A DNA stretch of 64,000 nt. Origin: Opitutia bacterium (GTDB lineage Bacteria; Verrucomicrobiota; Verrucomicrobiia; Opitutales; Opitutaceae). The stretch covers positions 105,838-169,837 of the forward strand of contig JACPIS010000042.1 in NCBI GenBank assembly GCA_016187925.1, written 5' to 3'. Below the pieces are notes generated by a model. The model saw only the letters and a list, made by a program, of their open reading frames with translations, searched no databases and had not been told where the DNA came from. The position numbers and the translations under genes were made by a program. Numbering within the stretch: the stretch's first letter is position 1; each line of letters begins with the position of its first letter. Shown here in pieces: positions 13,839-22,858 of this stretch.

Positions 13839-14210
13839 TTATCTGCCCGGGCCGATGAGGCGCGCCACTTCCGCGATGATCTCGGCCAGCGGCCGGGTCT
13901 TCTCGATATAGCTGGAGACCAGCCGGCCCACGGTTTCGCGCGCGACCTTCGGATCGATCAGGACGCCGGTCAGGAGGATGACGGGGACATCGGGGCGGAT
14001 CTCGTGCAACTGGGCGATGGTCTTCAGGCCGTCGGCCTCGTCGAGCTGGAGATCGGAAATGACCAGATCGGGGGCGTGCTCCTTGGCCGCGGTCAGCGCC
14101 TCACCGGGCGTGGCGACCGAAATCACGCGGTAGCCCTGCGCGGTGAGCAGCTCGCCCACGATCTCGCGAATGGCTTCCTCGTCGTCGATATGCAGGATGG
14201 TCTTGCTCAT
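13839..14210 (-). CDS. Single-domain response regulator
   Basis: 123 residues. Receiver domain with acidic pair DDEE at 9-12, phosphoacceptor D53 in VISDLQLD, Thr in LLTG, and a lysine in SYIEKTRP. There is no output domain. It overlaps the upstream sensor gene by 4 bp (ATGA at 14207-14210), so they are co-expressed. The partner sensor lacks a kinase domain, so phosphate must come from another kinase; the hybrid kinases at 5728-13486 are nearby candidates, though this is inference. Length and motifs resemble the CheY/DivK-like class. Confidence 0.9.
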   Translation of the reverse strand: MSKTILHIDDEEAIREIVGELLTAQGYRVISVATPGEALTAAKEHAPDLVISDLQLDEADGLKTIAQLHEIRPDVPVILLTGVLIDPKVARETVGRLVSSYIEKTRPLAEIIAEVARLIGPGR

Positions 14211-15364
14211 GCCGGTTGGGATTTGTCTTGGTCGGTGGAAAAGGAAACCTGCACCACGGCGACGCCGCCGACAACCTTATCCTGATCCCGCAGCGGGATG
14301 AGCGTCAATCGGCCGGCGATGCGGCGTCCGGCCTGGCCCAGGACGGTGACGGGATGGTGGTGCACTTCGCGCCCCTCCAGCAGGGCGCGGGCGAGGGGGT
14401 CCAGTCCGGTGACCGGATCACGGGCCGCCTCCACGATGTGGGTGAGCGGCGCGGTGAGGATCACTTCATCCTCGCGCCCGGTGAGCTGCACGACGGCGGC
14501 GTTGATCCGCGTCACGGTCATGGCCTTGGTCAGGACGAAGACGAGGTCGTTGACCGAATTGACGATCAGCCGGTTGTAGCGGAGCTGATGTTCCTGGGAG
14601 GTGATGGTCCATTTGCGCTCCAGGTTCTCGGCCTGCAGCTTGGCGTTGGCCGTCCGCAACTCGGCGGTGCGGGCCTGCACCTTTCCCTCGAGCAGGGCGT
14701 TGGCCTCGGCGAGCGCGGTGGCGGCGCGCTGCCGCGCGGCGAGGTCGTCGCGCAGCAGCCAGCCGACCGAGGCCAGCAGGATGAAGTTGAGCGCGACGCC
14801 CACGCCGACCACCCAGCGGGTCGTCTGGGCCCGGACGAAGAAGACATGGTCGCGCGCGCTGAGCAGCTCGTATTGCTGGTCGCGCAGCCGGTCGAGTCCG
14901 CGCTCGATGGTGGCCACGGCATCCGAGCCGGCGTCGGCGGCGAGCAAGGCGCGGACTTTTTCCGTCTGGCCGGAGCTGCGCGCGGCCCACACGGCCTGCG
15001 CGAGCGTCTCGCGCTCGCGGACCTGGGCTTCGATTTTCAGGAGCGCCTGGCGGGTGCTCGCCTCGTCCCGCGTGAGGGCCTTCGCGGTGTCGAAGTGCTC
15101 GCCGAGCCGCGCAAAGGTCTCGCGCGAGGCGGCCAGGTCGCTCGCCTCGCCGGTGAGCGCGTAGGTGCGCATCAGGCCCTCGCCGAGGCGCAGGCGGGAG
15201 ACGATGTTCTCGAACTCGTAGATCGTGGCGTAGGAGTGGTTCACCCAGTCGCTGCTCTCCACGGAGCGGTTGATGGTCCGCAGGGCGTAGATGGTCATGC
15301 CCGTGATCACCGCGAAGATGACGAGGAAGATGATGAAGACCCGCGTGAGGATGTGGTGGTGCAA
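14207..15364 (-). CDS. CHASE3-PAS membrane sensor without kinase domain
   Basis: 385 residues. TM1 at about 8-28 (FIIFLVIFAVITGMTIYAL), then a four-helix CHASE3-like periplasmic domain (about 30-180), TM2 at about 185-205, a cytoplasmic coiled coil (about 212-260) and a PAS domain (about 262-375). It ends without HisKA, GGDEF, EAL or receiver motifs. CHASE3 normally precedes a kinase or cyclase, so this looks like a receptor whose effector was lost or is a separate protein. It overlaps the response-regulator gene downstream. The transglutaminase-like gene lies 21 bp upstream on the same strand and may belong to the same operon. Confidence 0.85.
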   Translation of the reverse strand: MHHHILTRVFIIFLVIFAVITGMTIYALRTINRSVESSDWVNHSYATIYEFENIVSRLRLGEGLMRTYALTGEASDLAASRETFARLGEHFDTAKALTRDEASTRQALLKIEAQVRERETLAQAVWAARSSGQTEKVRALLAADAGSDAVATIERGLDRLRDQQYELLSARDHVFFVRAQTTRWVVGVGVALNFILLASVGWLLRDDLAARQRAATALAEANALLEGKVQARTAELRTANAKLQAENLERKWTITSQEHQLRYNRLIVNSVNDLVFVLTKAMTVTRINAAVVQLTGREDEVILTAPLTHIVEAARDPVTGLDPLARALLEGREVHHHPVTVLGQAGRRIAGRLTLIPLRDQDKVVGGVAVVQVSFSTDQDKSQPA

Positions 15365-15385
15365 GGCTGGAGGGGTGGGGGTGGT

Positions 15386-16000
15386 TCAGCGGTTGGCGGG
15401 CCGGTCGGGGTCGCGTTCCGGGGGATCGGTTTTCACGACGGTCCGGACGGCGCGTTGCCGGCCTTCGGCGTAACTGTAGGTGTATTCCGTGGCGCTCGTC
15501 CAATTTTTCTCAAAGGAATCGGCGACCTTGGTCGCGATCTCCCGGATGCTCGGGCTGCTGCGCTCGAGATTGAAGGCGTACTTCCGGTTGTTGAAATCGA
15601 GGTAGACCTTTTTCTCCATGACGTAGCAGACGGCGTGGTTGATGCGGGTGCCGACCAGCTCCACGCGGATGAGGCGGGTCTTGAAGTTCCGCCGGCTGAG
15701 GATGTAGTCGGCGAGGATCGCGTAATCGTCGCAGTCGCCCGAGCGGGTTTGCAGGAAGGTGTCCGGCGCTTGGACATACGGGTAATAGTCGTAGGCGAAA
15801 TCCTCGAAGAGATCGGCGAAGTGACCGGGGGTCATGTTCGGTTCGCTTTCGAGCTCCTTCAAATCAAAACGTTCCGTCGGCTTCAGGGCGAAGGCGCCGG
15901 GGACGGCGAGCAGCAGGCCGAACCCGACCACGCCCGCGCGCAGCCGCGCCGCCGCTCGGGTGGGCGGATGGATGGGCGGTGGTTTTGCCTGCGGAGCCAA
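15386..16000 (-). CDS. Transglutaminase-like cysteine peptidase family protein
   Basis: 204 residues. The N-terminus has a basic proline-rich start and a hydrophobic stretch (AGVVGFGLLLAVPGAFA, about 22-38) with an Ala-rich cleavage site, suggesting secretion. A transglutaminase-like catalytic triad is visible: Cys in RSGDCDDYAIL, His in INHAVCYV and Asp in VYLDFNNRKYA. Such proteins often act as periplasmic proteases or amidation enzymes; the substrate is unknown. It is first in a three-gene minus-strand run with the CHASE3-PAS sensor and the response regulator. That suggests a link between a periplasmic peptidase and signalling, but this is inference. Confidence 0.8.
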   Translation of the reverse strand: MAPQAKPPPIHPPTRAAARLRAGVVGFGLLLAVPGAFALKPTERFDLKELESEPNMTPGHFADLFEDFAYDYYPYVQAPDTFLQTRSGDCDDYAILADYILSRRNFKTRLIRVELVGTRINHAVCYVMEKKVYLDFNNRKYAFNLERSSPSIREIATKVADSFEKNWTSATEYTYSYAEGRQRAVRTVVKTDPPERDPDRPANR

Positions 16001-16807
16001 GATCGGGTGGTAAGACGAGTCTACTCATCCGATAACGGTTCGCGAGTGGCGAGGCTGTTTTGCGGCGCGGCTGCCGCGTGGTGCCGAGGAGGGAAAGTTC
16101 CCCTGCGCGGGTGGTGCAGCCGCGCCGGGAGAACACCAGCAGACAAAGCGGGGAGATGATTCTGGTCCGGACGGATTCTTCGTCTGCATTTCCCTCCGAC
16201 TTATGTGACTTTGAAGAAGTGCCCAATGTCTGTCCAAAACCGCGACACTTTGTGAGTCACGATCACCCGAAACTCGTTGTGAGATAGACAAAGCGGGCGC
16301 CGTTATGGAGCCTTGGCACCATTTGACTCCGCCTGTCCGAGTTTCCTTCACCAATAAGCCGTGTCGCTGACACGCCCGCCGTAAACAACAATCTACAATC
16401 TAATCAGGAAAACTACTATGCTTAAGCATAGTAGTCGGAGATGCGATAGTGGCTCGACGCTGTCCCCCAATAACATTAAAAATTTACCGTTCACGGGCCA
16501 ACGAGAACACGCCCATGAACTATGCGACAATCCGGGGGCTGCGATGTGCCGGAGCGGGCTTTTTGATAAATGAAAGGTGCTTCCCGCGGACACTCAGTCC
16601 AGCTTGGAGAGCGGATTCTTTCGTGGCCGGCCGCCTCCCTGAGACCGGACGAGATACTGGCGCTTTGCAGGAGCCGCTCCGCGACATAGTTTCAGGGATT
16701 ACAGTTTTTGATTACTCGGATCGCGCCGACTCGTTGGCAGCCGGTCCTGCGTTCATTCGCGTCGTGTTGGAACCGCACGAGGCGGGCAGAGACTGCATCG
16801 GATACAT
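16001..16807. other. Long non-coding region upstream of the chemosensory operon
   Basis: About 800 bp with visibly lower GC than its flanks. I see no convincing protein gene. An open frame at 16449-16811 overlaps the cheW start by 4 bp but resembles no family. A perfect 24-bp palindrome lies at 16412-16435. The region divides the minus-strand sensor operon from the chemosensory operon and probably carries its promoter, though no clear -35/-10 pair was found. Confidence 0.5.
16412..16435. repeat. Perfect 24-bp palindrome
   Basis: Half site ACTACTATGCTT followed directly by its exact reverse complement. It lies in an AT-richer stretch 373 bp upstream of cheW. It could be an operator for a dimeric regulator, a cruciform, or a recombination site. 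The extrusion would be a hairpin with a tight TTAA centre. Confidence 0.7.
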
Positions 16808-17287
16808 ATGACAAAATTTCCGCCAGAGTCTGGCGCTCGCATCCTCGTCCTGCGAACGAACCGGTACGTGTGTGGCTTGCCACTAGCTTGTGTGGAAGAA
16901 GTGATGCGGCCGCTGCCGATGGAATCCTTGGCCGGAGCATCTGCGGCGGTACGCGGGTTGACGATCATTCGTGGCCGGCCGACGCCCGTGGTTGATCTCG
17001 ATTTTTTACTCTCCGATGAGAAAACCCAGACGCCTGAGCCAACGCGCTTCATCACGCTAAAACTAGGAAGCCGAACCGTGGCGCTTGGAGTCCAAGCGGT
17101 GCTTGCGGTCCGGACACTCGCGGACGCCGCATTCGAAGCTCTGCCGCCGCTCTGGCGGGGCGCACATCCACCGGCAGTGGCTTCGCTGGGCGCACTCGAC
17201 AACAAATTGTTCCTCGTGCTCGAGGCCGCGCGCTTGCTGCCTGACGAGCCGGAGGGCATCCGCGAGCCGGGAGGGGGCGCGGCATGA
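16808..17287 (+). CDS. cheW: CheW-family coupling protein (WspB/WspD-like)
   Basis: 159 residues, one CheW domain. It shows the two SH3-like barrels with conserved features such as GLPLACVEEVM, the GLTIIRGRPTPVVDL signature, and VQAVLAV. It couples receptors to CheA. It is the first gene of an eight-gene operon and overlaps cheR by 4 bp (ATGA at 17284-17287). The operon holds two CheW proteins, as in Wsp systems. Codon usage here is less GC-biased than in the dcw genes downstream. Confidence 0.9.
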   Translation: MTKFPPESGARILVLRTNRYVCGLPLACVEEVMRPLPMESLAGASAAVRGLTIIRGRPTPVVDLDFLLSDEKTQTPEPTRFITLKLGSRTVALGVQAVLAVRTLADAAFEALPPLWRGAHPPAVASLGALDNKLFLVLEAARLLPDEPEGIREPGGGAA

Positions 17288-18801
17288 AGCCGGTCGGCGA
17301 ATCCGAACTGCTCGAGTTTCGCGCGCTTATCGCGCGGCGGCTCGGTTTGTGGTTCGACGATCATCGGCGCGATTTTCTCGCGAGCGTCTTGAGTGATCGC
17401 ACTGCCGCGCAACGCTGCGCCGATCCGGTTTCGTATCTGCGTGGATTGGATGGAGCGGCCTGGCGTGACGAATGGACGGTGCTGGCGGGGACGATCACCA
17501 TTACGGAAACCTATTTCCTCCGCGGGCCGGAGCATTTTCGCGCGTTGGCCGAGACAGTGCTGACTATCTGGCAGCACCGTGATGCCACAGTGCGCCCGTT
17601 GCGTTTGCTTTCAGCCGGGTGTTCCTCGGGCGAAGAAGCATTTTCGCTGGCCATCGCGCTGCGTGAGCAAGCGCCCTGGCTAGACCAATGGCGCGTGGAG
17701 ATCGTGGGCATCGATGCCAACCGCGAGATGCTCGCCAAGGCGCGGCAAGGCCGATTCGGCGTATGGTCGTTGCGTGAGACTCCGCCCGCGCTCCGTGAAC
17801 GCTACTTTCGTCCGGCCGGGCCGGACTTCATGCTGGACGATAAAATTCGCACCATGGTCTCGTTCGTCGAACGCAATCTGGCGGAGGCCAACGACGATCT
17901 CTGGCAGCCGGCGGCATTCGACGTGGTGTTTTGCCGGAACATGTTGATGTATTTCACGCCCGAAGCGGCAGAAGCACTCGTGCGCCGCATCCAACGCGCG
18001 TTGGTGCCGAGTGGTTTTCTTTTTCTCGGCCACGCGGAAACGCTTCGCGGACTGTCGCGGGCATTTCGACTCTGCCAGAGTCACGGTGCATTCTATTATC
18101 AGTTGGGGAGCGATGTGGACGTCGGGCGTCCAGACTCGTTTCTCGAAGGCGAAGCTATCGAAGCAACGTTGCCGGCGAGCCGGCCTGCGCCTGTCGCGGG
18201 CACGAACTGGTTCGACGAGATCGGTCGGGCCGCAGCGAAGATCGAGACACTTTCCTCCCAGGCTTCGCGTCGGCCTTGCGTGGGGCCCGCCCCTGCACCA
18301 AACTGCGAGGCCATTGGCCGGGCGCTCGATCTGCACCGACAGGAGCGGTTCGCGGAAGCCCTGGCCCAATTGCAGAGCTGCCTGTCCGGTGCGGCTACCG
18401 ATCCGGACCTGCAGGTCTTGCAGGCGGTCTTGCTCGTGAATTGCGGGCGGACGGACGAGGCGGAAGCGTTGTGCCGGCCGTTGCTCGGCCGCCTGGACGC
18501 GGGCGCGCACTACGTCGCCGCGCTTTGCCGCGAACACGCGGGCGACTACGCGCCGGCCGCCGACCACGCCGCGACCGCGGCGTATCTCGATTCGCAGTTC
18601 GCGATGCCGCGCTTCCATCTCGGCTTGATTTGCAAGCGCCAAGGCCGGGAACGCGAGGCCCTGGGCCACTTCCAAGAGGCGCTCGCGTTGCTGGTGAAAG
18701 AAGACCCCGCCCGTCTGCTGCTTTTCGGCGGAGGTTTCACCCGGGAAACGCTGGTGCAGGCCTGCCGGGCCGAAATCCGGCGGCTGGGAGGCGAATCATG
18801 A
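17284..18801 (+). CDS. cheR: CheR methyltransferase with C-terminal TPR region (WspC-like)
   Basis: 505 residues. Residues of about 1-270 are a CheR: a short all-alpha N-domain, the SAM-binding motif LSAGCSSGEEAFSLAI near 110-125, and DVVFCRNMLMYF near 215-226. CheR methylates glutamates on the MCP. After a linker (about 280-335), residues 340-500 have TPR-like helical repeats (ALDLHRQERFAEALAQL and later repeats). CheR-TPR fusions are typical of Wsp and Frz-like systems rather than flagellar chemotaxis. The receptor encoded downstream lacks a C-terminal CheR-docking pentapeptide, so the TPR may provide docking. It overlaps both neighbours by 4 bp. Confidence 0.93.
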   Translation: MKPVGESELLEFRALIARRLGLWFDDHRRDFLASVLSDRTAAQRCADPVSYLRGLDGAAWRDEWTVLAGTITITETYFLRGPEHFRALAETVLTIWQHRDATVRPLRLLSAGCSSGEEAFSLAIALREQAPWLDQWRVEIVGIDANREMLAKARQGRFGVWSLRETPPALRERYFRPAGPDFMLDDKIRTMVSFVERNLAEANDDLWQPAAFDVVFCRNMLMYFTPEAAEALVRRIQRALVPSGFLFLGHAETLRGLSRAFRLCQSHGAFYYQLGSDVDVGRPDSFLEGEAIEATLPASRPAPVAGTNWFDEIGRAAAKIETLSSQASRRPCVGPAPAPNCEAIGRALDLHRQERFAEALAQLQSCLSGAATDPDLQVLQAVLLVNCGRTDEAEALCRPLLGRLDAGAHYVAALCREHAGDYAPAADHAATAAYLDSQFAMPRFHLGLICKRQGREREALGHFQEALALLVKEDPARLLLFGGGFTRETLVQACRAEIRRLGGES

Positions 18802-19337
18802 GCGCTGCGCCGCTTCCGTCGATGTCAGTTCGCGTGCACGATCTCCGGGCAGAGTTTGATGCCACGTTCGTCCGCCCGATACCACCCTCGCCGCCGGCCG
18901 CGAGCGCGCTCTTGTTGCTGTGTGCCGGAGGCGAGCGTATCGCCGTGAAACGCGACGAGACGACGGGTTTGGTGCGGGCGGATAACGTGGTCCCCACGCC
19001 AAGCCGTTCGCCGGGTTTCGTCGGTCTGGCCGGCATACGCGGCGAGCTTTATCCGGTCTGGAGTCTGGCTGGCTTGCTTGGGCGCGAGCCGTGTCCGGTC
19101 GAGGGCGACACCGGCTGGCTAGTACTGGCGGCGGCGCGGCCCGGGGTACCGTGCGCGTTCGCCTGCGAGACATTTGACCACATGGCCTTTATTTCGGCGC
19201 AGGATATAGCTCCGCCAGGCGGTAGCCGCCCGATGGTCTCCTGCGACGGCGCGCTGGTACCGCTGATCGATTTAGCCGCCTTGGAGGCGGAAATTCACCG
19301 ATGCAGGGGCACAAACCCATCAAGGACACCGCCATGA
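18798..19337 (+). CDS. cheW: Second CheW-family coupling protein (WspD-like)
   Basis: 179 residues; the ATG at 18798 overlaps the cheR stop. The CheW domain occupies about 35-175 with [21 protein letters not shown], the usual GxxxxRGxxxPVxxL signature, and a C-terminal [17 protein letters not shown] 35-residue N-terminal extension precedes it. The gene ends by overlapping the MCP start at 19334. Two CheWs around a CheR-TPR gene is the Wsp arrangement (wspB-wspC-wspD). Confidence 0.88.
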   Translation: MSAAPLPSMSVRVHDLRAEFDATFVRPIPPSPPAASALLLLCAGGERIAVKRDETTGLVRADNVVPTPSRSPGFVGLAGIRGELYPVWSLAGLLGREPCPVEGDTGWLVLAAARPGVPCAFACETFDHMAFISAQDIAPPGGSRPMVSCDGALVPLIDLAALEAEIHRCRGTNPSRTPP

Positions 19338-20788
19338 ACATACGCTGGACGTTTGGGCAAAAAATCGCCGCCGGCTTCACCGCTGTCGTGGCTCTCACTC
19401 TCATTGGCAGCGTGGTCAGCGTGCGAGCGCTGCGGACCGTCGTGGCCGACAAGGACCGCGTGATCACGGAAAACGCCACGAAGCTGATCGCCGCCGAGAA
19501 ACTGCGGACAGCTATCGAGATGAAGGTGGCTGCGAGCCGTGGCTTCCTCCTGACCGGCAAGTCGCTTCATCTGGAGCGCTTCGAGGCCGCGAGCGCCGAG
19601 GCCGGCCGGCACATGGAGCAACTGCGGCCGCGCATCGCAACCCCCGAGGGCAAGGCGCTCCTGACGCGAATCGAAGCAGCATCGAAAGATCACAACCAGG
19701 CCGCCGCGCATGTCATTGAGCTGCGACAGGGTGGAGCCACGGTGGAGGAGGTGGGCAAAGTCTTCGATGAAGCTGTGAGCCCGAAGCGAATCGCGCTCGA
19801 TCAACTTATCGACGAGTTCGTGCAACTGGAGGAACGCCTGCTCGAACAGGCCAAAACGGCAGCGACCGACGAGGCGAGCGCGGCCACACGCGTCGTTGTG
19901 GTGTCGGCGGTGGTCGTCGTGCTCGTGGCGGCATTTCTTGCGCTCTTCCTTTCGCGCCGGCTGGCGCGCGACATCGGCGCTGCGGTCCAGCACATCCGCA
20001 GCTCTTCTGCGGAGCTGCAATCGGCGGCGAACCAGCAAGTCACCAGCGCGCGCGAGCAGGCCACTTCAATGAGCGAGATCAGCACGACCGTGAGCGAGCT
20101 GCTCGCCACGTCGCGCCAGATCGCGGGCAGCGCTCAGCGCGTGGCGCACATCGCGGAGGAGACCACCGGCGCCGCGAAGTCCGGCGACCGGACCGTGCGC
20201 GAGGCCCACGAATCGATCACCGGCATCAAGACGCAGGTCGATCACGTTGTCGCGCACATGCTCGATCTCGGCAAGAAGTCGCAGCAGATCGGAGGCGTCG
20301 TCGATATCATCAACGAGCTGGCGGAGCAGACCAACATTCTCTCGATCAACGCCAGCATCGAGGCCGCCGGCGCGGGTGAGTCCGGCCGCCGCTTCGCGGT
20401 GGTGGCCGACGAGATTCGCAAGCTGGCCGAACGCACCGGCGGCTCCACGCGCGAGATCGCCGTGCTCATCGAGGAAATTCGCGCAGCGGTGAACACCACC
20501 GTGATGGCGACGGAAGGCGGGGCCAAAGCGGTCGATGCCGGCACGCGCCAGTTCGGCGAGGTCACGGCGGCATTCGCCCAAATCCTGAAACTCGTGGGCA
20601 CTTCCACCGAGGCGGCCCGCGAAATCGAATTGAGCACCAAGCAGCAGTCGACCGCAGTCGAGCAGGTCAATATAGCGATCGTCAACGCCGCGCAGGCCAC
20701 GAAGGAGGCGGAGGCCAGCTCAGGCCAGACGCTCCAGACCGCGGCAGAGCTGGCCAAGCTTTCCGGCGATCTCACCCAGCTCGTCTAA
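19334..20788 (+). CDS. Methyl-accepting chemotaxis protein (WspA-like receptor)
   Basis: 484 residues. TM1 at about 10-29 ([20 protein letters not shown]), a four-helix-bundle/CHASE3-like periplasmic domain to about 190, TM2 at about 195-215, then the cytoplasmic signalling bundle. The hairpin tip fits [19 protein letters not shown] near 335-353. There is no full HAMP domain between TM2 and the bundle; the sequence goes straight into heptad repeats. The C-terminus has no NWETF-type docking peptide. I chose the ATG at 19334 because it overlaps the preceding stop and has AAGGA upstream; the frame is open to an ATG at 19301 without a Shine-Dalgarno. Confidence 0.92.
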   Translation: MNIRWTFGQKIAAGFTAVVALTLIGSVVSVRALRTVVADKDRVITENATKLIAAEKLRTAIEMKVAASRGFLLTGKSLHLERFEAASAEAGRHMEQLRPRIATPEGKALLTRIEAASKDHNQAAAHVIELRQGGATVEEVGKVFDEAVSPKRIALDQLIDEFVQLEERLLEQAKTAATDEASAATRVVVVSAVVVVLVAAFLALFLSRRLARDIGAAVQHIRSSSAELQSAANQQVTSAREQATSMSEISTTVSELLATSRQIAGSAQRVAHIAEETTGAAKSGDRTVREAHESITGIKTQVDHVVAHMLDLGKKSQQIGGVVDIINELAEQTNILSINASIEAAGAGESGRRFAVVADEIRKLAERTGGSTREIAVLIEEIRAAVNTTVMATEGGAKAVDAGTRQFGEVTAAFAQILKLVGTSTEAAREIELSTKQQSTAVEQVNIAIVNAAQATKEAEASSGQTLQTAAELAKLSGDLTQLV

Positions 20789-20803
20789 CCGCCGGCGCGA
20801 GCA

Positions 20804-22858
20804 ATGCCCATGATGCCCCGCGATCCCTACAAGTATTTTCGCATCGAGGCGCGCGAGCTGCTCGACGGCTTGCGGCGCGGTGTGGGCGAGCTGGCCGGTG
20901 CGGACAGCGATCCCGATCGGGTCACACGTTTGCTGCGCATGGCCCACACTTTGAAGGGCGCGTCGCGCGTCGTCCGGTTGCCCGCCGTGTCGGAACTCGC
21001 CCATCGCATCGAAGGCGTGCTCGGCCCCAGCCGCGAAAGCGCCGTACCGCCAACCGGTGAGCAGCAGGCGGAATTAGGACAATTGGTCGAGGCGATCGCC
21101 GGGCATCTGGCCGCTCTCGACCAGCCGGTGACACCGGTCTCACCCGGCCCGACAGCCTTCGGCGATTCAGCCGCGGCACCGGTGTTGCCGGAGGCGGTAC
21201 GATTGCAGATCAGCGAAGTCGAATCGTCACTTTCGAGTGTCGCGGGCACCTCGGCTGAAGTAGCGGCACTGCGCGAGGAGTATCGCGGACTTGAGCGCGC
21301 CTGCCAGCAAGCGCGGCTGGTTGCGAGCATGGCTGGGCGCACCCGCAGCGCGGTTGGCCGCCTGCCGGCCGAGGCGGGCGATCTGCTGGCCGGCTTGGAA
21401 GGGTTGCGTCACCGGGTAGGGAATCGCGTGGATCGCATTGACCGGGACTTGCAGCGGCTGCATGACGAGACGAGCCGGTTGCGGTTGATTGCGACTGAAG
21501 TGCTGTGGGCCTTTCTCGAACGCACGGCGCGCGATGCCGCGCAGAGCGTTGGCAAACGGGTGCGGATCGAAACGCACAGTGACGCACCGCGCATCGACAC
21601 AGCCGTCTTTGCCTCCGTGCAGGAGGCTTTGCTGCATCTGGTCCGCAACGCCATCGTGCACGGACTCGAGCCGGAGACGGCACGGATCGCGGCGGGCAAG
21701 CCGCGGGAAGGCGTGGTCCGGTTGCGGATCGAGCAGGAGTATAGCCGGCTGCATGTCATCTGTGAGGACGATGGTCGCGGCATCGATGTCGAGGCGGTGC
21801 GGCGGGCCGCGGTCGCTCGCGGTTGGTTGCTGGCGGCTGCGGCTACGCCTTCGTCGATGGAAGAGGCGATCAGTCTGCTCCTGCGGGGCGGTCTCACCAC
21901 CACGGCCACGGCCGACGAGATGTCGGGCCGCGGCATCGGGCTGGAAGTCGTGCGCGCCGCGGTGAGTCGCGTGCACGGCCGCCTGACGATCGAAAGTGTT
22001 CCGAACCGGGGCACCAAAGTGGTGATTGAAGTGCCGGTGGCGCTGGTGGCCAGGCCGGTGCTGGCCGTTTCGACCGGTGGCGTGCAATGGTTGCTGCCGT
22101 TGGGAAGCGTGGTGCGCGTGGTGCGCGCGGACAGCTCCGCGATTCGCGCCGCTGACGGCGCCGAGGAACTGCACGACAGCGGGCAGGTGATTTTCTATAC
22201 GCCCTTGGGACGCCTCGTTGGCGGTCGTGCCCGCGTGGCGCGCGCTCGGGCCGACCGTATCACCGCGGTGGTTATCAGGGGAAAGCACGGAATCGCGGCG
22301 ATCGGTGTCGACAGGTTGCACGGCACCGCCGAGGCAATCATCCGTCCGCTGCCCGCGCTGGCGGATGCCGCCGCTTTTGTTGTCGGTGCGGCGTCCGATG
22401 CCGGCGGAGTACCGCGCCTGGCCGTGGAACCGGAAGCGCTGATCGAGTCGATCCGCCGGGCGCGGATCGAAACGGGAGCCGAAACCGTCGCGCACCTACC
22501 GGTGCTCATTGTCGATGATTCGCTCACGACACGCATGCTCGAACAGAGCATCCTCGAGTCGGCGGGTTACCAGGTCGATGCGGCCGTCTCGGGTGAGGAG
22601 GCACTGGAACGGTTGCGTGCCCGGCGCTACGGCCTGTTGCTCGTCGATGTCGAGATGCCCGGCATGGACGGCTTCGTGCTGGTCGAACGCCTCCGGCGCG
22701 AGCCAGCCTGGCGCGAGATTCCCGCGATCCTCGTGACTTCGCGCGAGTCGCGGGAAGACCGTGCGCGCGGGTTGCAAGTTGGAGCGCAGGATTACGTGGC
22801 GAAGGGCGAGTTCGACCAACGCCGTCTGCTCGCGCGCATCGGGGAGTTGCTGAAATGA
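20804..22858 (+). CDS. cheA: Hybrid CheA histidine kinase with C-terminal receiver (WspE-like)
   Basis: 684 residues. P1/Hpt domain at about 1-110 with phosphoacceptor H48 in MAHTLKGASR. No separate P2 (CheY-binding) domain is recognisable. A dimerisation/ATPase core spans about 170-425 (LVRNAIVHGLE, EDDGRGID, GRGIGLEVV), a CheW-like P5 about 425-560, and a receiver at 565-684 with VDDS and phosphoacceptor D615 in LLVDVEMPG. CheA-receiver hybrids occur in Wsp, Frz and Pil-Chp type systems. The stop overlaps the CheB start (ATGA). Confidence 0.93.
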   Translation: MPMMPRDPYKYFRIEARELLDGLRRGVGELAGADSDPDRVTRLLRMAHTLKGASRVVRLPAVSELAHRIEGVLGPSRESAVPPTGEQQAELGQLVEAIAGHLAALDQPVTPVSPGPTAFGDSAAAPVLPEAVRLQISEVESSLSSVAGTSAEVAALREEYRGLERACQQARLVASMAGRTRSAVGRLPAEAGDLLAGLEGLRHRVGNRVDRIDRDLQRLHDETSRLRLIATEVLWAFLERTARDAAQSVGKRVRIETHSDAPRIDTAVFASVQEALLHLVRNAIVHGLEPETARIAAGKPREGVVRLRIEQEYSRLHVICEDDGRGIDVEAVRRAAVARGWLLAAAATPSSMEEAISLLLRGGLTTTATADEMSGRGIGLEVVRAAVSRVHGRLTIESVPNRGTKVVIEVPVALVARPVLAVSTGGVQWLLPLGSVVRVVRADSSAIRAADGAEELHDSGQVIFYTPLGRLVGGRARVARARADRITAVVIRGKHGIAAIGVDRLHGTAEAIIRPLPALADAAAFVVGAASDAGGVPRLAVEPEALIESIRRARIETGAETVAHLPVLIVDDSLTTRMLEQSILESAGYQVDAAVSGEEALERLRARRYGLLLVDVEMPGMDGFVLVERLRREPAWREIPAILVTSRESREDRARGLQVGAQDYVAKGEFDQRRLLARIGELLK

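Noticed and set aside
16300..16330. TTGGCACCATTTGAC, resembling a sigma-54 promoter
   Set aside because: The spacing does not give GG-N10-GC, so the essential -12 element is missing.
16449..16811. Open frame of 120 codons overlapping the cheW start by 4 bp
   Set aside because: No recognisable domain, GTG start without a Shine-Dalgarno, and it covers the AT-richer non-coding stretch. The overlap alone is not enough to call a gene.
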